From: SAR202 cluster bacterium bin90
Lineage (GTDB): Bacteria; Chloroflexota; Dehalococcoidia; Lucifugimonadales; JADFKI01
Direction of reading: 5' to 3'
Length of the DNA stretch: 64,000 nucleotides
NCBI GenBank assembly: GCA_002238855.1
Contig: MPND01000001.1
Coordinates: forward strand, 62,001-126,000
In this document: positions 42,385 to 51,664 of the stretch, piece after piece
Numbering within the stretch: the first letter of the stretch is position 1
How the letters are laid out: each line of letters opens with the position of its first letter
Position numbers and translations under genes: made by a program
Notes under the pieces: generated by a model
What the model saw: the letters and a program-made list of their open reading frames with translations, nothing else
Told to the model about the DNA's origin: nothing
Databases searched by the model: none

Positions 42385-44168
42385 TGCCAATCAGACTGCT
42401 CTCCGATAAAGTCTCGTCCATGATCGCCGCCGGCGAGGTCATCGAACGTCCCGCATCGGTCGTTAAGGAACTCGTTGAAAATGCGCTTGATGCCGGTGCA
42501 ACTGAGATTTCGGTCGAGATTCGTGGTGGCGGTGTCGAGCAGATTCGCGTTGCCGACAACGGCATTGGCATCCCCCAGGATGAAGTTGGGCTGGCTTTCC
42601 AGCGCTTCGCCACCAGCAAGCTCAGCGATGCCTCTGATCTCGACGCTATCCCTACGCTCGGTTTCAGGGGCGAGGCACTTCCAAGCATCGCCTCAGTCGC
42701 CCGCATTTCGGTTGTTACTAGACATACCGGCGAAGAATCGGGCACACGGCTGGAGATTGACGAAGGACGCATAACCGATGAACAGCGGCACGGCGCATCG
42801 CAGGGCACTGTGATGACGGTGCGGCAACTCTTTCGCAATGTCCCCGCACGCCGCAAGTTCCTGCGCACCACCGCAACCGAGACTTCACACATTCAGACCC
42901 TAGTAACTCGATATGCACTTGCCTATCCTGAGGTGCGCTTCAGCCTGAATACGGGCAACGCATCGCTGCAGACCCCGGGCTCCGGGAGCCTGCGCGAGGC
43001 AGTTGCCGCGATCCACAGCCTGAATGTTGCTGAAAACATGTTGGGAATAGGCCCTGATGACGAAGATTTGGAACGCCCTAATGTAAGTGGCTTGGTAAGT
43101 CAGCCCGCGCTCAGCAGGGCAAACCGTGGCTACATGAGCTTCTTCGTCAATCGCCGCTGGGTGCAAAGTCGCATGCTCGGCTACGCGCTTGAGCAGGCGT
43201 ATCACGGGTTCCTGAAAGAACGTCGCTATCCTATGGCCGTCGTCAACATTGCGCTCGACTACGACCAGGTGGATGTAAATGTTCACCCGTCCAAGACCGA
43301 GGTCCGCTTTCGCAGTGGCGACCGTGTATTCTCCGCAATCCAGCATGCAGTGCGGAGCACGCTGACCGCTCACTCGCCCGTGCCCGAAATTCGGGGCGCT
43401 GAGGTCGGCTCTCCGGCTTATCCCTACGCTCCTTCAAGAGATTCCAGCCGCCACTTCTGGCCCATAGAGCCATTCAACGCCGCTTCTGCAACTCCCTCCG
43501 CAGTTGACGGTAACGGAGAAATCGCGTCAGATGCCCTGCAAGATACTGGGTCGGAGACTTCGACCGATGACACCGGCGGCTATACTCACAGGCAGACCCT
43601 GCCGATGCTGCGTGTTCTGGGCCAGGTACAGACCACCTACATCGCTGCTGAGGGCCCCGACGGCATGTATCTCATAGACCAGCACGCCGCGCACGAGCGA
43701 GTAATGTTCGAGCGCATCAAGGCAGACGCCGCGTCAGGCGAACCCCAGTCGCAAAGTCTGATGGAGCCTCTTACGATAGAACTGAACCCCATACAACAGG
43801 AACTGGTAGAGACACACCAGCAGGTATTTGCCAATCTGGGGCTGTTGCTGGAACCCTTCGGAGGCAACGTCTATGTCATCCGAGCCGTGCCTGGCATACT
43901 CGTGGACCAGGACCCTGCTAAGGCGTTCATTGACATGCTTGACGAGATGGCGCAGGGCGGCGACGTGGAAACGTGGAGCGACCGAGCTGCCTACTCGATG
44001 GCATGCCACGCCGCAATCAGGGCGGGCAAGGTGATGACGCACGCCGAGATGACTGCGCTGACGCGTCAACTGGAGCAGTGTCACCAGCCCCACACCTGTC
44101 CGCACGGACGCCCCACGATTATCCACCTAAGCGGCACTCGCCTTGAGCGGGAGTTCGGAAGGCGATAG
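42384..44168 (+). CDS. mutL: DNA mismatch repair protein MutL
   Basis: 594-residue MutL. The GHKL ATPase motifs are LVENALDAGATEISVEI, ADNGIGI, GFRGEALPSIASVARI and GTVMTVRQLFRNVPARRKFL. A linker (about 330-415) precedes the C-terminal dimerisation domain with the endonuclease motif DQHAAHERVMFE (DQHA-x2-E-x4-E, near 432) and ACHAAIRAG, CPHGRPT and FGRR. It is therefore a nicking-type MutL, as in bacteria lacking MutH. No mutS is present in the window; mutS2 at 31-33.5 kb is not its partner. Confidence 0.96.
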   Translation: MPIRLLSDKVSSMIAAGEVIERPASVVKELVENALDAGATEISVEIRGGGVEQIRVADNGIGIPQDEVGLAFQRFATSKLSDASDLDAIPTLGFRGEALPSIASVARISVVTRHTGEESGTRLEIDEGRITDEQRHGASQGTVMTVRQLFRNVPARRKFLRTTATETSHIQTLVTRYALAYPEVRFSLNTGNASLQTPGSGSLREAVAAIHSLNVAENMLGIGPDDEDLERPNVSGLVSQPALSRANRGYMSFFVNRRWVQSRMLGYALEQAYHGFLKERRYPMAVVNIALDYDQVDVNVHPSKTEVRFRSGDRVFSAIQHAVRSTLTAHSPVPEIRGAEVGSPAYPYAPSRDSSRHFWPIEPFNAASATPSAVDGNGEIASDALQDTGSETSTDDTGGYTHRQTLPMLRVLGQVQTTYIAAEGPDGMYLIDQHAAHERVMFERIKADAASGEPQSQSLMEPLTIELNPIQQELVETHQQVFANLGLLLEPFGGNVYVIRAVPGILVDQDPAKAFIDMLDEMAQGGDVETWSDRAAYSMACHAAIRAGKVMTHAEMTALTRQLEQCHQPHTCPHGRPTIIHLSGTRLEREFGRR

Positions 44169-44200
44169 GGCTTCCCGAACGATTGATGAAAGGACACACC

Positions 44201-45208
44201 ATGAAATTCGGAATCTTCCTCGGCGTGCAGATCTCCCCTGATGAATCTCTAGCACAGCAGATTGAGGATAGCGCGGAGCAGGTTCGCGCAGCCCGCGACG
44301 CCGGCTTCGACCTCATTTGCACAGGTCAGCATTTCCTGTCTGCGCCCTACGCGCAGCCCGCAACTCTGCCATTCCTCGCCCGCATGGCAGCAGAGTCAGG
44401 CGACATGGAGGTCGCGGCTGCCGTCATACTCGTTCCACTGCACAACCCCGTCGATGTTGCGGAGAGCGTGGCAACGATGGACGCAATCTGCAACGGGCGC
44501 TTCATATTCGGAGTCGGCATTGGCTACCGCGATGAGGAGTTCGCTGCATTTGGCATCAAGTCCAGCGAGCGGGTTGGGCGCCTGCGCGAATCCCTCGATC
44601 TGATGAAGAAGCTCTGGACAGACGAAGAAGTAGAATACAGCGGCAAGTATTACCAGCTGCCTAAAGTAAACCCCGTCACGCGACCGGTTCAGAAGCCCCA
44701 TCCGCCGATATGGGTAGCAGCCAACAACGATGTCGCCATACGCAGAGCCGCCCGCTGGGGTTATCCTTGGTTCATCAACCCGCACGCCACCATGTCAACC
44801 ATCGCCCGCCAGATATCCGTGTTCAACACGGAAATCGACAGGGTAGGGCAGCAGGCTCCCGACGCGATGCCCATGTTCCGTGAGATGTATGTCGCCGAGG
44901 ACAAGGCGACGGCGCTTGAGGAGAGCCGCCCGTATCTGGAGAGCAAGTACGCCGCATACGCTTCGTGGGGACAGGACAAGGCGCTCCCCGACGAAGAGAG
45001 CTTCAGTGTTCCATTCGAGGAGCTTGCACGCGACCGCTTCCTCATTGGCTCACCTGATGACATCGTCGAAGAAATACGCCGCTACCAGGACGACCTCGGC
45101 GCCAACTACATCATCTTCCGCATGCAGTGGCCCGGCTTGCCGCAGGCAAAGGTGCTAAGGCAACTCGACCTGCTGCGCGAAGAGGTCATTCCCCGAATAA
45201 AGCAATAG
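44201..45208 (+). CDS. LLM-class flavin-dependent oxidoreductase, copy 1
   Basis: 335-residue luciferase-like F420/FMN monooxygenase family protein. KFGIFLGVQISPDESLAQQ opens a TIM barrel; CTGQHFLS, GVGIGYRDEEFAAFGI and PPIWVAANNDVAIRRAARWGYPWFINPHAT are typical for the family. The ATG at 44201 has AAAGGA 7 nt upstream. Substrate unknown. This is one of two LLM paralogues here; the family is expanded in SAR202 and other Chloroflexota, where roles in degrading recalcitrant organics have been proposed. Followed 1 nt later by a DUF2905 gene. Confidence 0.88.
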   Translation: MKFGIFLGVQISPDESLAQQIEDSAEQVRAARDAGFDLICTGQHFLSAPYAQPATLPFLARMAAESGDMEVAAAVILVPLHNPVDVAESVATMDAICNGRFIFGVGIGYRDEEFAAFGIKSSERVGRLRESLDLMKKLWTDEEVEYSGKYYQLPKVNPVTRPVQKPHPPIWVAANNDVAIRRAARWGYPWFINPHATMSTIARQISVFNTEIDRVGQQAPDAMPMFREMYVAEDKATALEESRPYLESKYAAYASWGQDKALPDEESFSVPFEELARDRFLIGSPDDIVEEIRRYQDDLGANYIIFRMQWPGLPQAKVLRQLDLLREEVIPRIKQ

Positions 45209-45209
45209 C

Positions 45210-45443
45210 ATGGAAGGTTTTGGCAGAGGACTGCTTTTCATTGGCGTCGCAGTCGCAGTTCTCGGACTAGCCATTATGCTTGCTCCGAAGATCCCGCTCC
45301 TCGGCAAGCTGCCGGGCGACCTTGTCTTTAGGCGCGGCGAATCCACATTCTACTTTCCGCTTGCCACATCCCTTGCCATATCCATTGTCGTCAGCCTCGT
45401 CCTCTCCGTGCTGCTGAACATAGCGTACCGCCTGTTCAGATAA
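45210..45443 (+). CDS. DUF2905 small membrane protein
   Basis: 77 residues with two hydrophobic helices (GLLFIGVAVAVLGLAIMLA and LATSLAISIVVSLVLSVLLNI) separated by the conserved PKIPLLGKLPGDLVFRRGESTFYFPL, the DUF2905 signature. Function unknown. The start follows the LLM stop directly. Confidence 0.88.
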   Translation: MEGFGRGLLFIGVAVAVLGLAIMLAPKIPLLGKLPGDLVFRRGESTFYFPLATSLAISIVVSLVLSVLLNIAYRLFR

Positions 45444-45454
45444 TCGCCGAGAAC

Positions 45455-46588
45455 CTAGAACTGCGCCACCTCCACCGAGTTTATCGGTGGCAGATTGTCT
45501 ATCAGCAGCTCCCAGCTGTCGCCCTCGTTCCTGCTGTAAAATATCTGTCCGTTAGTCGTGCCCACATAGACGCCGCACGGATCGAGCGAGTCCGTCGCCA
45601 TGCCCTCTCGCATGCTGTGCAGGTAGGCATTCCGCTGCGGCAGACCGTTCGTCAGCGCCTCCCAGTCCGCGCCGCCGTTGCGACTTCGGAACACTCGGAA
45701 CATGTTGCCGCTAACGATTCGGAATTCACCGCCGACCTCGCCTTTTTCTATGGCATTGTCTTCTGGCAGTACATACAGCGTCCTTGGATCGCGAGGGTGC
45801 AGCGCAAGCGCAAGCCCGAAGCGGGAGGGCAGCCCATCCGTAATGTCCACCCATGACAGCCCACCATCATCGCTGCGATAGGTGCCGCAGTGGTTCTGCT
45901 GGTAGAGCAGTCCCTCAGTTGCCGGATGACTGAGCAGCTTATGAGGGCACTGCCCGAACTCCAAGTCTTCCTCGTCCGGTATGAAGTCCGCGCGCACGCC
46001 CTTGTTCAGTGGCTTCCAGCTTTCACCGCCGTCGCCTGTCCCATACACTCCGGCCGCCGAGATGCCGACCCACATGCGCGCGGGATTCTGATCGTCCAAC
46101 GCTATGCTGTGCATGCAAAGCCCACCCATGCCAGGAAACCAGTGCTCACGCGTCGGATGGTCCGCGATGCTGCGTATCTCCGCCCAGTTCACCCCGCCGT
46201 CATCGCTTCTGAACAGCGATGCAGGATCAGCGCTTGCGTACAGCACACCCGGCTCACTTGCTCTCCCAGGCTTGATGTGCCATATCCTGTTCAGCGTCTC
46301 GCCCTCGCGGTCGGCGAACTTGGGTGGCGTTTCGGCTGTCAGCCAGTTCTCCCCCAGGTCGTGGCTGATGTGAATCTCCGCGCCCCAGATCATGTAATTC
46401 ACAGCCGCATACACGGTGCCGCCGTTTCGCCCGTCCTGAACGAAGTGGTACACATCACCGCCGCGACAGTAAACTTCGGACAGCTCCCACTTCTTGCGTG
46501 CCGCGTTGCCCGACAGCACGAATGCGCCCTTGCGTGTGCCCACAAGCAGGGCGACTTCCGGGAATGATGCACCGTTCGAATATGACAT
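45455..46588 (-). CDS. BNR/sialidase-type beta-propeller protein
   Basis: 377-residue beta-propeller protein with several Asp-box repeats: DLGENWLTAE, DDGGVNWAEI, GDGGESWKPL, DDGGLSWVDI, RNGGADWEAL and NEGDSWELL, each S/G-x-D/N-x-G-x-x-W. It opens with VALLVGTRKGAFVLSGN, common in WD40/YVTN/BNR proteins annotated as exo-alpha-sialidase, but no catalytic sialidase residues are evident and no signal peptide is visible. It is more likely a scaffold or binding propeller. ATG at 46588 with GTGAGG upstream. Confidence 0.82.
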   Translation of the reverse strand: MSYSNGASFPEVALLVGTRKGAFVLSGNAARKKWELSEVYCRGGDVYHFVQDGRNGGTVYAAVNYMIWGAEIHISHDLGENWLTAETPPKFADREGETLNRIWHIKPGRASEPGVLYASADPASLFRSDDGGVNWAEIRSIADHPTREHWFPGMGGLCMHSIALDDQNPARMWVGISAAGVYGTGDGGESWKPLNKGVRADFIPDEEDLEFGQCPHKLLSHPATEGLLYQQNHCGTYRSDDGGLSWVDITDGLPSRFGLALALHPRDPRTLYVLPEDNAIEKGEVGGEFRIVSGNMFRVFRSRNGGADWEALTNGLPQRNAYLHSMREGMATDSLDPCGVYVGTTNGQIFYSRNEGDSWELLIDNLPPINSVEVAQF

Positions 46589-46677
46589 CGCCAACCTCAC
46601 TTCACCAGAATAGCTCTGCTATCTATTCCAGAATGAAAGTGAGATTGGCGTCAAGAAGAAGTGCGGCGCTGTTTGGG

Positions 46678-47637
46678 CTATTCTATCGGCGCGCCCGCCG
46701 TATAAACCTCGTGGGAGTAGGCGACGATTGAAGGATCAGGTACGTATGCCACCTCTGGGTCTTTGTCCTTATAGTCCATGACATTTATGAGGTGTCGCAT
46801 GGCGTTGATACGTGCCCGCTTCTTGTCGTCGGACTTGACGATGGTCCACGGGGCGACTTCGAAGTTCGTCAGCAGGAACATCGCTTCCTTTGCCTCGGTG
46901 TACTCCCGCCACTTGTCAATCGACCTGATATCTACGGGGCTCACCTTCCAGTGTTTAAGCGGATCGCTGGAACGCGACTGGAATCTCCGCAACTGCTCCT
47001 TCTGGCTGACGGAGAAGTACAGCTTGATCAGCTTAATGCCGCTGTCAACGATCATCCGCTCCAGCATTGGCACATGTCGCATGAACCGCCTGTACTCAGG
47101 GTCCGTTGAGAAGCCCATCACACGTTCCACGCCCGCTCGGTTATACCACGAGCGGTCGAAGAGCACGATCTCGCCGGAAGTCGGGAAGTGGCGAATGTAG
47201 CGCTGAAAGTACCATTGTCCTAGTTCTACCTCTGACGGCTTGTCCAATGCGACAACGCGCGCGGTGCGTGGGTTCCAGTGCTCCATGAATCGCCTGATTG
47301 TACCGCCCTTACCTGCAGCGTCGCGCCCTTCGAAGAGTATGATCGCCCTGTCGCCGGTCTCCCGCATGGAGTTCTGCAACTTCATCATCTCTATCTGCAG
47401 CATGCGCTTTTCGGCCTCGTATTCCTTGCGGCGCATTAGCTCTCCGTATGGGTAGATGTTCTCCCTGAAGTAACGAGATCGCACATGGGGCACGATGCTT
47501 GTCGGATCATCAAGCGGCTCCGCGTCGAGAATCGGCGAAACTATCGGCTCAAGCTCTACTGGGATGACACCATTTGGTGAATCCTGATTAAGTTGGTCTT
47601 TGTCTGTGGTTGAGCTCTTTTCCAGCACAGTACTCAC
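46678..47637 (-). CDS. ppk2: Polyphosphate kinase 2
   Basis: 319-residue PPK2, a P-loop kinase using polyphosphate to phosphorylate nucleotides. Walker A is GRDAAGKGG (104-112), Walker B lies within SGEIVLFDRSWYNRAGVERVMGF, and the lid contains SVSQKEQLRRFQSR. It resembles class I PPK2 (NDP to NTP). A non-conserved N-terminal extension of about 50 residues precedes the core. The GTG start is annotated at 47637 with poor Shine-Dalgarno context; a second GTG lies three codons later. A promoter with an overlapping inverted repeat is upstream. Confidence 0.93.
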   Translation of the reverse strand: MSTVLEKSSTTDKDQLNQDSPNGVIPVELEPIVSPILDAEPLDDPTSIVPHVRSRYFRENIYPYGELMRRKEYEAEKRMLQIEMMKLQNSMRETGDRAIILFEGRDAAGKGGTIRRFMEHWNPRTARVVALDKPSEVELGQWYFQRYIRHFPTSGEIVLFDRSWYNRAGVERVMGFSTDPEYRRFMRHVPMLERMIVDSGIKLIKLYFSVSQKEQLRRFQSRSSDPLKHWKVSPVDIRSIDKWREYTEAKEAMFLLTNFEVAPWTIVKSDDKKRARINAMRHLINVMDYKDKDPEVAYVPDPSIVAYSHEVYTAGAPIE

Positions 47638-47671
47638 CCCCGGGGCTTCAAAGCATTAACTGGGACACCCT

Positions 47672-47712
47672 GTATTCTGCCATAGAATACCTTTGATGGC
47701 GGTCAATTGCAA
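47672..47712 (-). promoter_or_regulatory. Candidate ppk2 promoter with an inverted repeat over the -10
   Basis: Minus-strand TTGCAA (47707-47712), a 17-bp spacer and TATTCT (47684-47689) form the promoter. A perfect inverted repeat GTATTCT-5-AGAATAC (47672-47678 and 47684-47690) covers the -10 box and start region. This is the geometry of a repressor operator, but no regulator is identified. Confidence 0.55.
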
Positions 47713-47765
47713 ACTGTATTAGCAGCAGCCGTGGCATATAATTTATTCTTGGCTAAACGCTGCCG

Positions 47766-48107
47766 CTACCAGTTCAGCAGCCCCGGCTTCTGCGCTTTCC
47801 AGCCCTCATCGGACGGGAATACTGTGTTCATTGGGACTGCCTGCGTGTCACCGTCGAACCAGTCCTGAACCGTCTCGCGCCACTTCTTGTAGTGGGGAGC
47901 GTTGCGATGCGCCGTCATGTGTGCATCTTCGTCCACATAGACCTCATAAAGGTAGAACCTGTTCGGATTGGTCTTGTCTTCCAGGATGTCGAAGCGCATG
48001 CAGCCGGGCTCGTCCCTCACGCTACCCTGGCTGTCCCCTAGGCTCGCCTCTTTGAACTGCTCTCGAAATCCCGGCTTTATATTTATCGTCACGAATATCG
48101 CGTGCAT
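47766..48107 (-). CDS. Antibiotic biosynthesis monooxygenase (ABM)-domain protein
   Basis: 113-residue ferredoxin-like ABM protein (HAIFVTINIKPGFREQFKEA, MRFDILEDKTNPNRFYLYEVYVDEDAHMTAHRNAPHYKKWRETV). It is similar to quinol monooxygenase YgiN or autoinducer-modifying LsrG-like proteins. Function not predictable beyond a likely small cofactor-independent monooxygenase. AAGGAG precedes the ATG and the gene has its own strong promoter. Confidence 0.82.
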   Translation of the reverse strand: MHAIFVTINIKPGFREQFKEASLGDSQGSVRDEPGCMRFDILEDKTNPNRFYLYEVYVDEDAHMTAHRNAPHYKKWRETVQDWFDGDTQAVPMNTVFPSDEGWKAQKPGLLNW

Positions 48108-48183
48108 ACTGTTTCTCCTTGCAATTTAGCTAATCGTTCCCGTGCTTCAACCTGCGTAGGGTTATACCTTCATCCCAGGTGGA

Positions 48184-48212
48184 ATTATATTTGCGCTTCT
48201 CAGTCTGTTCAA
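48184..48212 (-). promoter_or_regulatory. Near-consensus promoter of the ABM-domain gene
   Basis: Minus-strand TTGAAC (48207-48212), a 17-bp spacer and a perfect TATAAT (48184-48189) lie about 75 nt before the ATG and just beyond the stop of the upstream LLM gene. Confidence 0.65.
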
Positions 48213-48223
48213 GTCAATACCGC

Positions 48224-49258
48224 CTAACTGAATTTCGGCATGATCTGCTCGGCGAATATGCGCATGCTGCTCTCGGCAGCATCCCACGACATATCGCCTA
48301 TCCTGAACTGCACCATGATTCCGCCCACCCCCGCTTCCTGCAGTGCGGCAACGGTTTCTGCCACCGTTTCCGGCGAACCATAAACCAGGTCATCTTCTGG
48401 ACCTGCATCGGAGCCGGCATATATCGCTTCCACCTCCGCCTGCTCGGATTTCGTATTCATCCTTTTGCGTCCACCGTTTATGTGCTTCAAGCTGTCAGCG
48501 TTAGCCGGGCGCGCAATCTCAGCCGCTTCGGCATCCGTCTCAGCAACCACTCCGTTAAACCATATCCAGCACTTCGATGTCGCCGCTGAGATCCCATCAT
48601 CATCGTAGCCCGCGTCCGCCATCGTGCTGCGATAAAGGTCGAACATGTGCCGTATCCTGTCCATTGAAGACATCGACAGCATGAATGGCCTGCCTTGACG
48701 CGCCATCTGAAGCAGGGAGTTCTCGCTGGCAATCGCCCGAATCAGCGGCGGATGCGGGTCCTGCACCACCTTGGGCCGCAACACCGGTATCTCCACATTC
48801 CAATGCTTGCCCTCGTGTCGGTAACGCTCGCCCGCCCACGCCTTCACCAGGATCTCCTCAGCTTCTAGTAGCCGCTCCTGCGCCTGCTCGTACTTCACGC
48901 CATATCCACGGTACTCGTAGCGATTGAACGCAGACCCTCGCGCAGTGCCGACCATAATACGTCCGCCGCTCAGATTGTCTAGCAGCGCGATCTGCTCCGC
49001 AAGCCTCACCGGATGATGAAACGCGGTCTGCACCGCAGAAAAACCTATGCGCACCTGCTTGGTCCGCGCGACCACAGCCCCTCCGAACGCCATTGGGTCC
49101 GCATAGGTGCATACCCCGTCGAAGTGGTGCTCGCCCAGCCATACGGAATGATAGCCAAGCCGGTCGGCAAGCTCGGTTTCGGCGAGCGCATCATTCACAA
49201 CCTGGTAGTCTGAGTCCGGCGTTCTGCTCTCCGGAAATAGGAAATCTCCAAACTTCAT
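48224..49258 (-). CDS. LLM-class flavin-dependent oxidoreductase, copy 2
   Basis: 344-residue luciferase-like oxidoreductase. KFGDFLFPESRTPDSD opens the barrel; SVWLGEHHFDG, GTARGSAFNRYEYRGYGV and ETVAALQEAGVGGIMVQFRIG are typical features. It is only distantly related to the copy at 44201-45208 (different active-site loop, HHFDG versus TGQHF). ATG at 49258 with AGGAGAC upstream. It lies 16 nt after the recQ stop and may share its transcript. Substrate unknown. Confidence 0.88.
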   Translation of the reverse strand: MKFGDFLFPESRTPDSDYQVVNDALAETELADRLGYHSVWLGEHHFDGVCTYADPMAFGGAVVARTKQVRIGFSAVQTAFHHPVRLAEQIALLDNLSGGRIMVGTARGSAFNRYEYRGYGVKYEQAQERLLEAEEILVKAWAGERYRHEGKHWNVEIPVLRPKVVQDPHPPLIRAIASENSLLQMARQGRPFMLSMSSMDRIRHMFDLYRSTMADAGYDDDGISAATSKCWIWFNGVVAETDAEAAEIARPANADSLKHINGGRKRMNTKSEQAEVEAIYAGSDAGPEDDLVYGSPETVAETVAALQEAGVGGIMVQFRIGDMSWDAAESSMRIFAEQIMPKFS

Positions 49259-49274
49259 ACAGTCTCCTGTCCTG

Positions 49275-51488
49275 TCATTTATCACCGTTCGCACTGATCT
49301 CTCTGGTGCGCTGGCTCACATAAGCCCGCACCAATCTGATCTCCTCGTAGGAAAAGCCCTCTCCAAGCAGTTCCTTCACTGGCGCAAGTCTGGTGTAGCC
49401 TACCTCATCGAAAGCGTTCTGAATGCGCTCCACACGATCATCTTTAGGAAGCAGCGGGCGCAGATCGAGCGCATCCCCGCGCTGCACCAGCATCTCGATG
49501 TGCGCGACTATCGTGTTGACAGACAGATCGCGCTCTTGCGACGCTTGTTCTATCGAATAGCCTTGCTGAATAAGCGCGTTGGTCTTCTCATAGGTGGTAG
49601 TCCGCTCACCGCTCCGGCGCTCACCCGAAATGGCGCTTCTGCTATTCATACTGAATTCGGTACGGTCTTCCAGCCCTTTCTCCCGGGCATATTCGCAGAT
49701 AACCGCCAGGAACTCGTCGCCATACCTATTCAGTTTCACAGCGCCCACCCCAGATATCCGAGACAGGCTATTCAGATTCTGCGGAAAGAAGTGCGCCATC
49801 TGCTGCAAGGTCGCGTCTCCGAAGACGACATACGGCGGCACGCCATCACTGCTGGCAATCCCCCTGCGAAGCGAGCGTAGCTTCTCGAACAGACCGTGGT
49901 CAAATTCGAGGGTACTACGACGGCGACCAACCGCTTCTTCAACCTCAATTTCACTCCTTCTCGGCCTGGCGAGAATCAACCGCTCCCTCTCCTTCAGCAT
50001 TGTACGCCCCGCCTCGGTCACTCCCAGCGTCGCGTACTCCTCGCTGTTCTGGTACAGAAACCCTCTGTCCACCAGCAATCTGGAAATATCTCTGATGTCG
50101 TTGTCGGATAAGTCGTCAACGATGTCATACACACTGAGCTTGTCGTGCCCCAGTCTGAGCACGCGCTCTGCCTTCGAACCACGCAGCACCTGCGCGATGT
50201 GGCCCGCCCCAAAGCGCTCCCCTGTGCGTATCACCGCGGACAGAATCTTCTGGGCGATGATGGTAGCGTCGAAATCCTCGCGCTCAGCGAGGCACACATC
50301 GCATCCGCCGCAGTCGTGTGGCTCACCATCGCCGCCACCGACAATGGAGTCGTCTCCGAAATAGTTCAGCAGGTACTGGCGGCGGCACGTCTGAAGTTGG
50401 CAGTATTCGATGACTTGGTCCAGCTTCCGCTGTGCATTCTGCTTTTCTTTCCTGTCCTCAATCTGGTCTATGAAGAAGTCCTGCTTAATCTTGTCGCCAT
50501 ACGAATAGAACATCACGCAATCGCTAGGCAGACCGTCCCTGCCTGCGCGCCCCGTCTGCTGGTAGTATGCCTCCAGCGATTTTGGCAGTTCCTGGTGGAC
50601 CACCAGCCGCACGTCCGGCTTATCGATCCCCATGCCGAACGCGATGGTAGCAGCGATGATGTTCGCCTCGTCGCGTATGAAGCGCTCTTGATTCAGTCGT
50701 CGCGTCCCCGCATCCATTCCCGCGTGGTACGGCAATGCCTGGAATCCTTCGTCTCCAAGCCTGTCCGACAATTCCTCGGTATCCTTGCGTGAAAGGCAGT
50801 ATATGATGGCGGACTCGCCTCTGCGCTCTCTCAGAAGCCGCACAAGTTGCTCGTAAGCGCGACGCTTTGGACGCACCTCGTATTGGAGATTCGGCCGGTC
50901 AAAACTGGCGATGAACTGCTTAGGTCTATTCAACCCAAGCTGAGTGACTATGTCGCCGCGTACTCTGTTCGTCGCCGTCGCTGTCAGCGCGATGAAGGGA
51001 ACGTCCGGAAGACTCTGCCTCAGATTCCCCAGCGTCCGGTAGTCCGGTCGAAAGTCGTGCCCCCACTCCGATATGCAATGTGCCTCGTCCACCGCCACAA
51101 GGCTCACTTTTAGCGTACCCAGAAATGATCTGAAGTCCGCTAGTGCGAGTCTCTCCGGCGCCAAGTACAGGATCTTCAGCGCGCCACTTTGCGCCTGCGC
51201 CTGCACGCGGCTGATCTCGGCATAAGTCAATGAGCCGTTGATGAACTCCGCCGGAACGCCGTTGGTTCTCAGCCCGTCCACCTGGTCCTTCATCAGCGCG
51301 ATCAGTGGCGAAATCACCAGCGTGAGTCCGTCCAGACGGAGCGCTGGAAGCTGATAGCACAGCGACTTGCCGCCGCCGGTAGGCATAATAACGAGAGTAT
51401 CCTGCTTCCCTAGCACACCCTCGATTATCTCCTCTTGGAGCGGTCTGAAAGCGTCGTAACCGAAGTATGTCTTGAGCAGGTCTCTCAT
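49275..51488 (-). CDS. recQ: ATP-dependent DNA helicase RecQ
   Basis: 737-residue RecQ. Helicase motifs are I (MPTGGGKSLCYQLPAL), II (VDEAHCISEWGHDFRPDY), III (FIALTATAT), V and VI (IAFGMGIDKPDVR, YYQQTGRAGRDG). The zinc module has CQLQTCRRQYLLNYF and CGGCDVC, and winged-helix RQC and HRDC domains follow (FFPQNLNSLSRISGVGAVKLNRYGDEFLAVI). A C-terminal helix-turn-helix extension (TTYEKTNALIQQGYSIEQASQERDLSVNTIVAHIEMLV) completes the protein. I chose the ATG at 51488; the frame extends to 51554 without similarity. Unwinds recombination and fork intermediates. Confidence 0.95.
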   Translation of the reverse strand: MRDLLKTYFGYDAFRPLQEEIIEGVLGKQDTLVIMPTGGGKSLCYQLPALRLDGLTLVISPLIALMKDQVDGLRTNGVPAEFINGSLTYAEISRVQAQAQSGALKILYLAPERLALADFRSFLGTLKVSLVAVDEAHCISEWGHDFRPDYRTLGNLRQSLPDVPFIALTATATNRVRGDIVTQLGLNRPKQFIASFDRPNLQYEVRPKRRAYEQLVRLLRERRGESAIIYCLSRKDTEELSDRLGDEGFQALPYHAGMDAGTRRLNQERFIRDEANIIAATIAFGMGIDKPDVRLVVHQELPKSLEAYYQQTGRAGRDGLPSDCVMFYSYGDKIKQDFFIDQIEDRKEKQNAQRKLDQVIEYCQLQTCRRQYLLNYFGDDSIVGGGDGEPHDCGGCDVCLAEREDFDATIIAQKILSAVIRTGERFGAGHIAQVLRGSKAERVLRLGHDKLSVYDIVDDLSDNDIRDISRLLVDRGFLYQNSEEYATLGVTEAGRTMLKERERLILARPRRSEIEVEEAVGRRRSTLEFDHGLFEKLRSLRRGIASSDGVPPYVVFGDATLQQMAHFFPQNLNSLSRISGVGAVKLNRYGDEFLAVICEYAREKGLEDRTEFSMNSRSAISGERRSGERTTTYEKTNALIQQGYSIEQASQERDLSVNTIVAHIEMLVQRGDALDLRPLLPKDDRVERIQNAFDEVGYTRLAPVKELLGEGFSYEEIRLVRAYVSQRTREISANGDK

Positions 51489-51562
51489 CTTTTCTAACCT
51501 GTTTATTCTCCGAAACCGTGTGCCAACTATTGTTCGCCAAACTCGTAACGCCAATTGATGAT

Positions 51563-51590
51563 ACTATAACGAATGGCAAATGATACACAA
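51563..51590 (-). promoter_or_regulatory. Candidate recQ promoter
   Basis: Minus-strand TTGTGT (51585-51590), a 16-bp spacer and TATAGT (51563-51568), about 75 nt upstream of the recQ ATG. Confidence 0.45.
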
Positions 51591-51664
51591 TTCGATTGTG
51601 ACTTGGGATACAATAAGATAGTTCAAATCACAGATTCGCATTTAGGTAGTATGGGAGGCAACAC

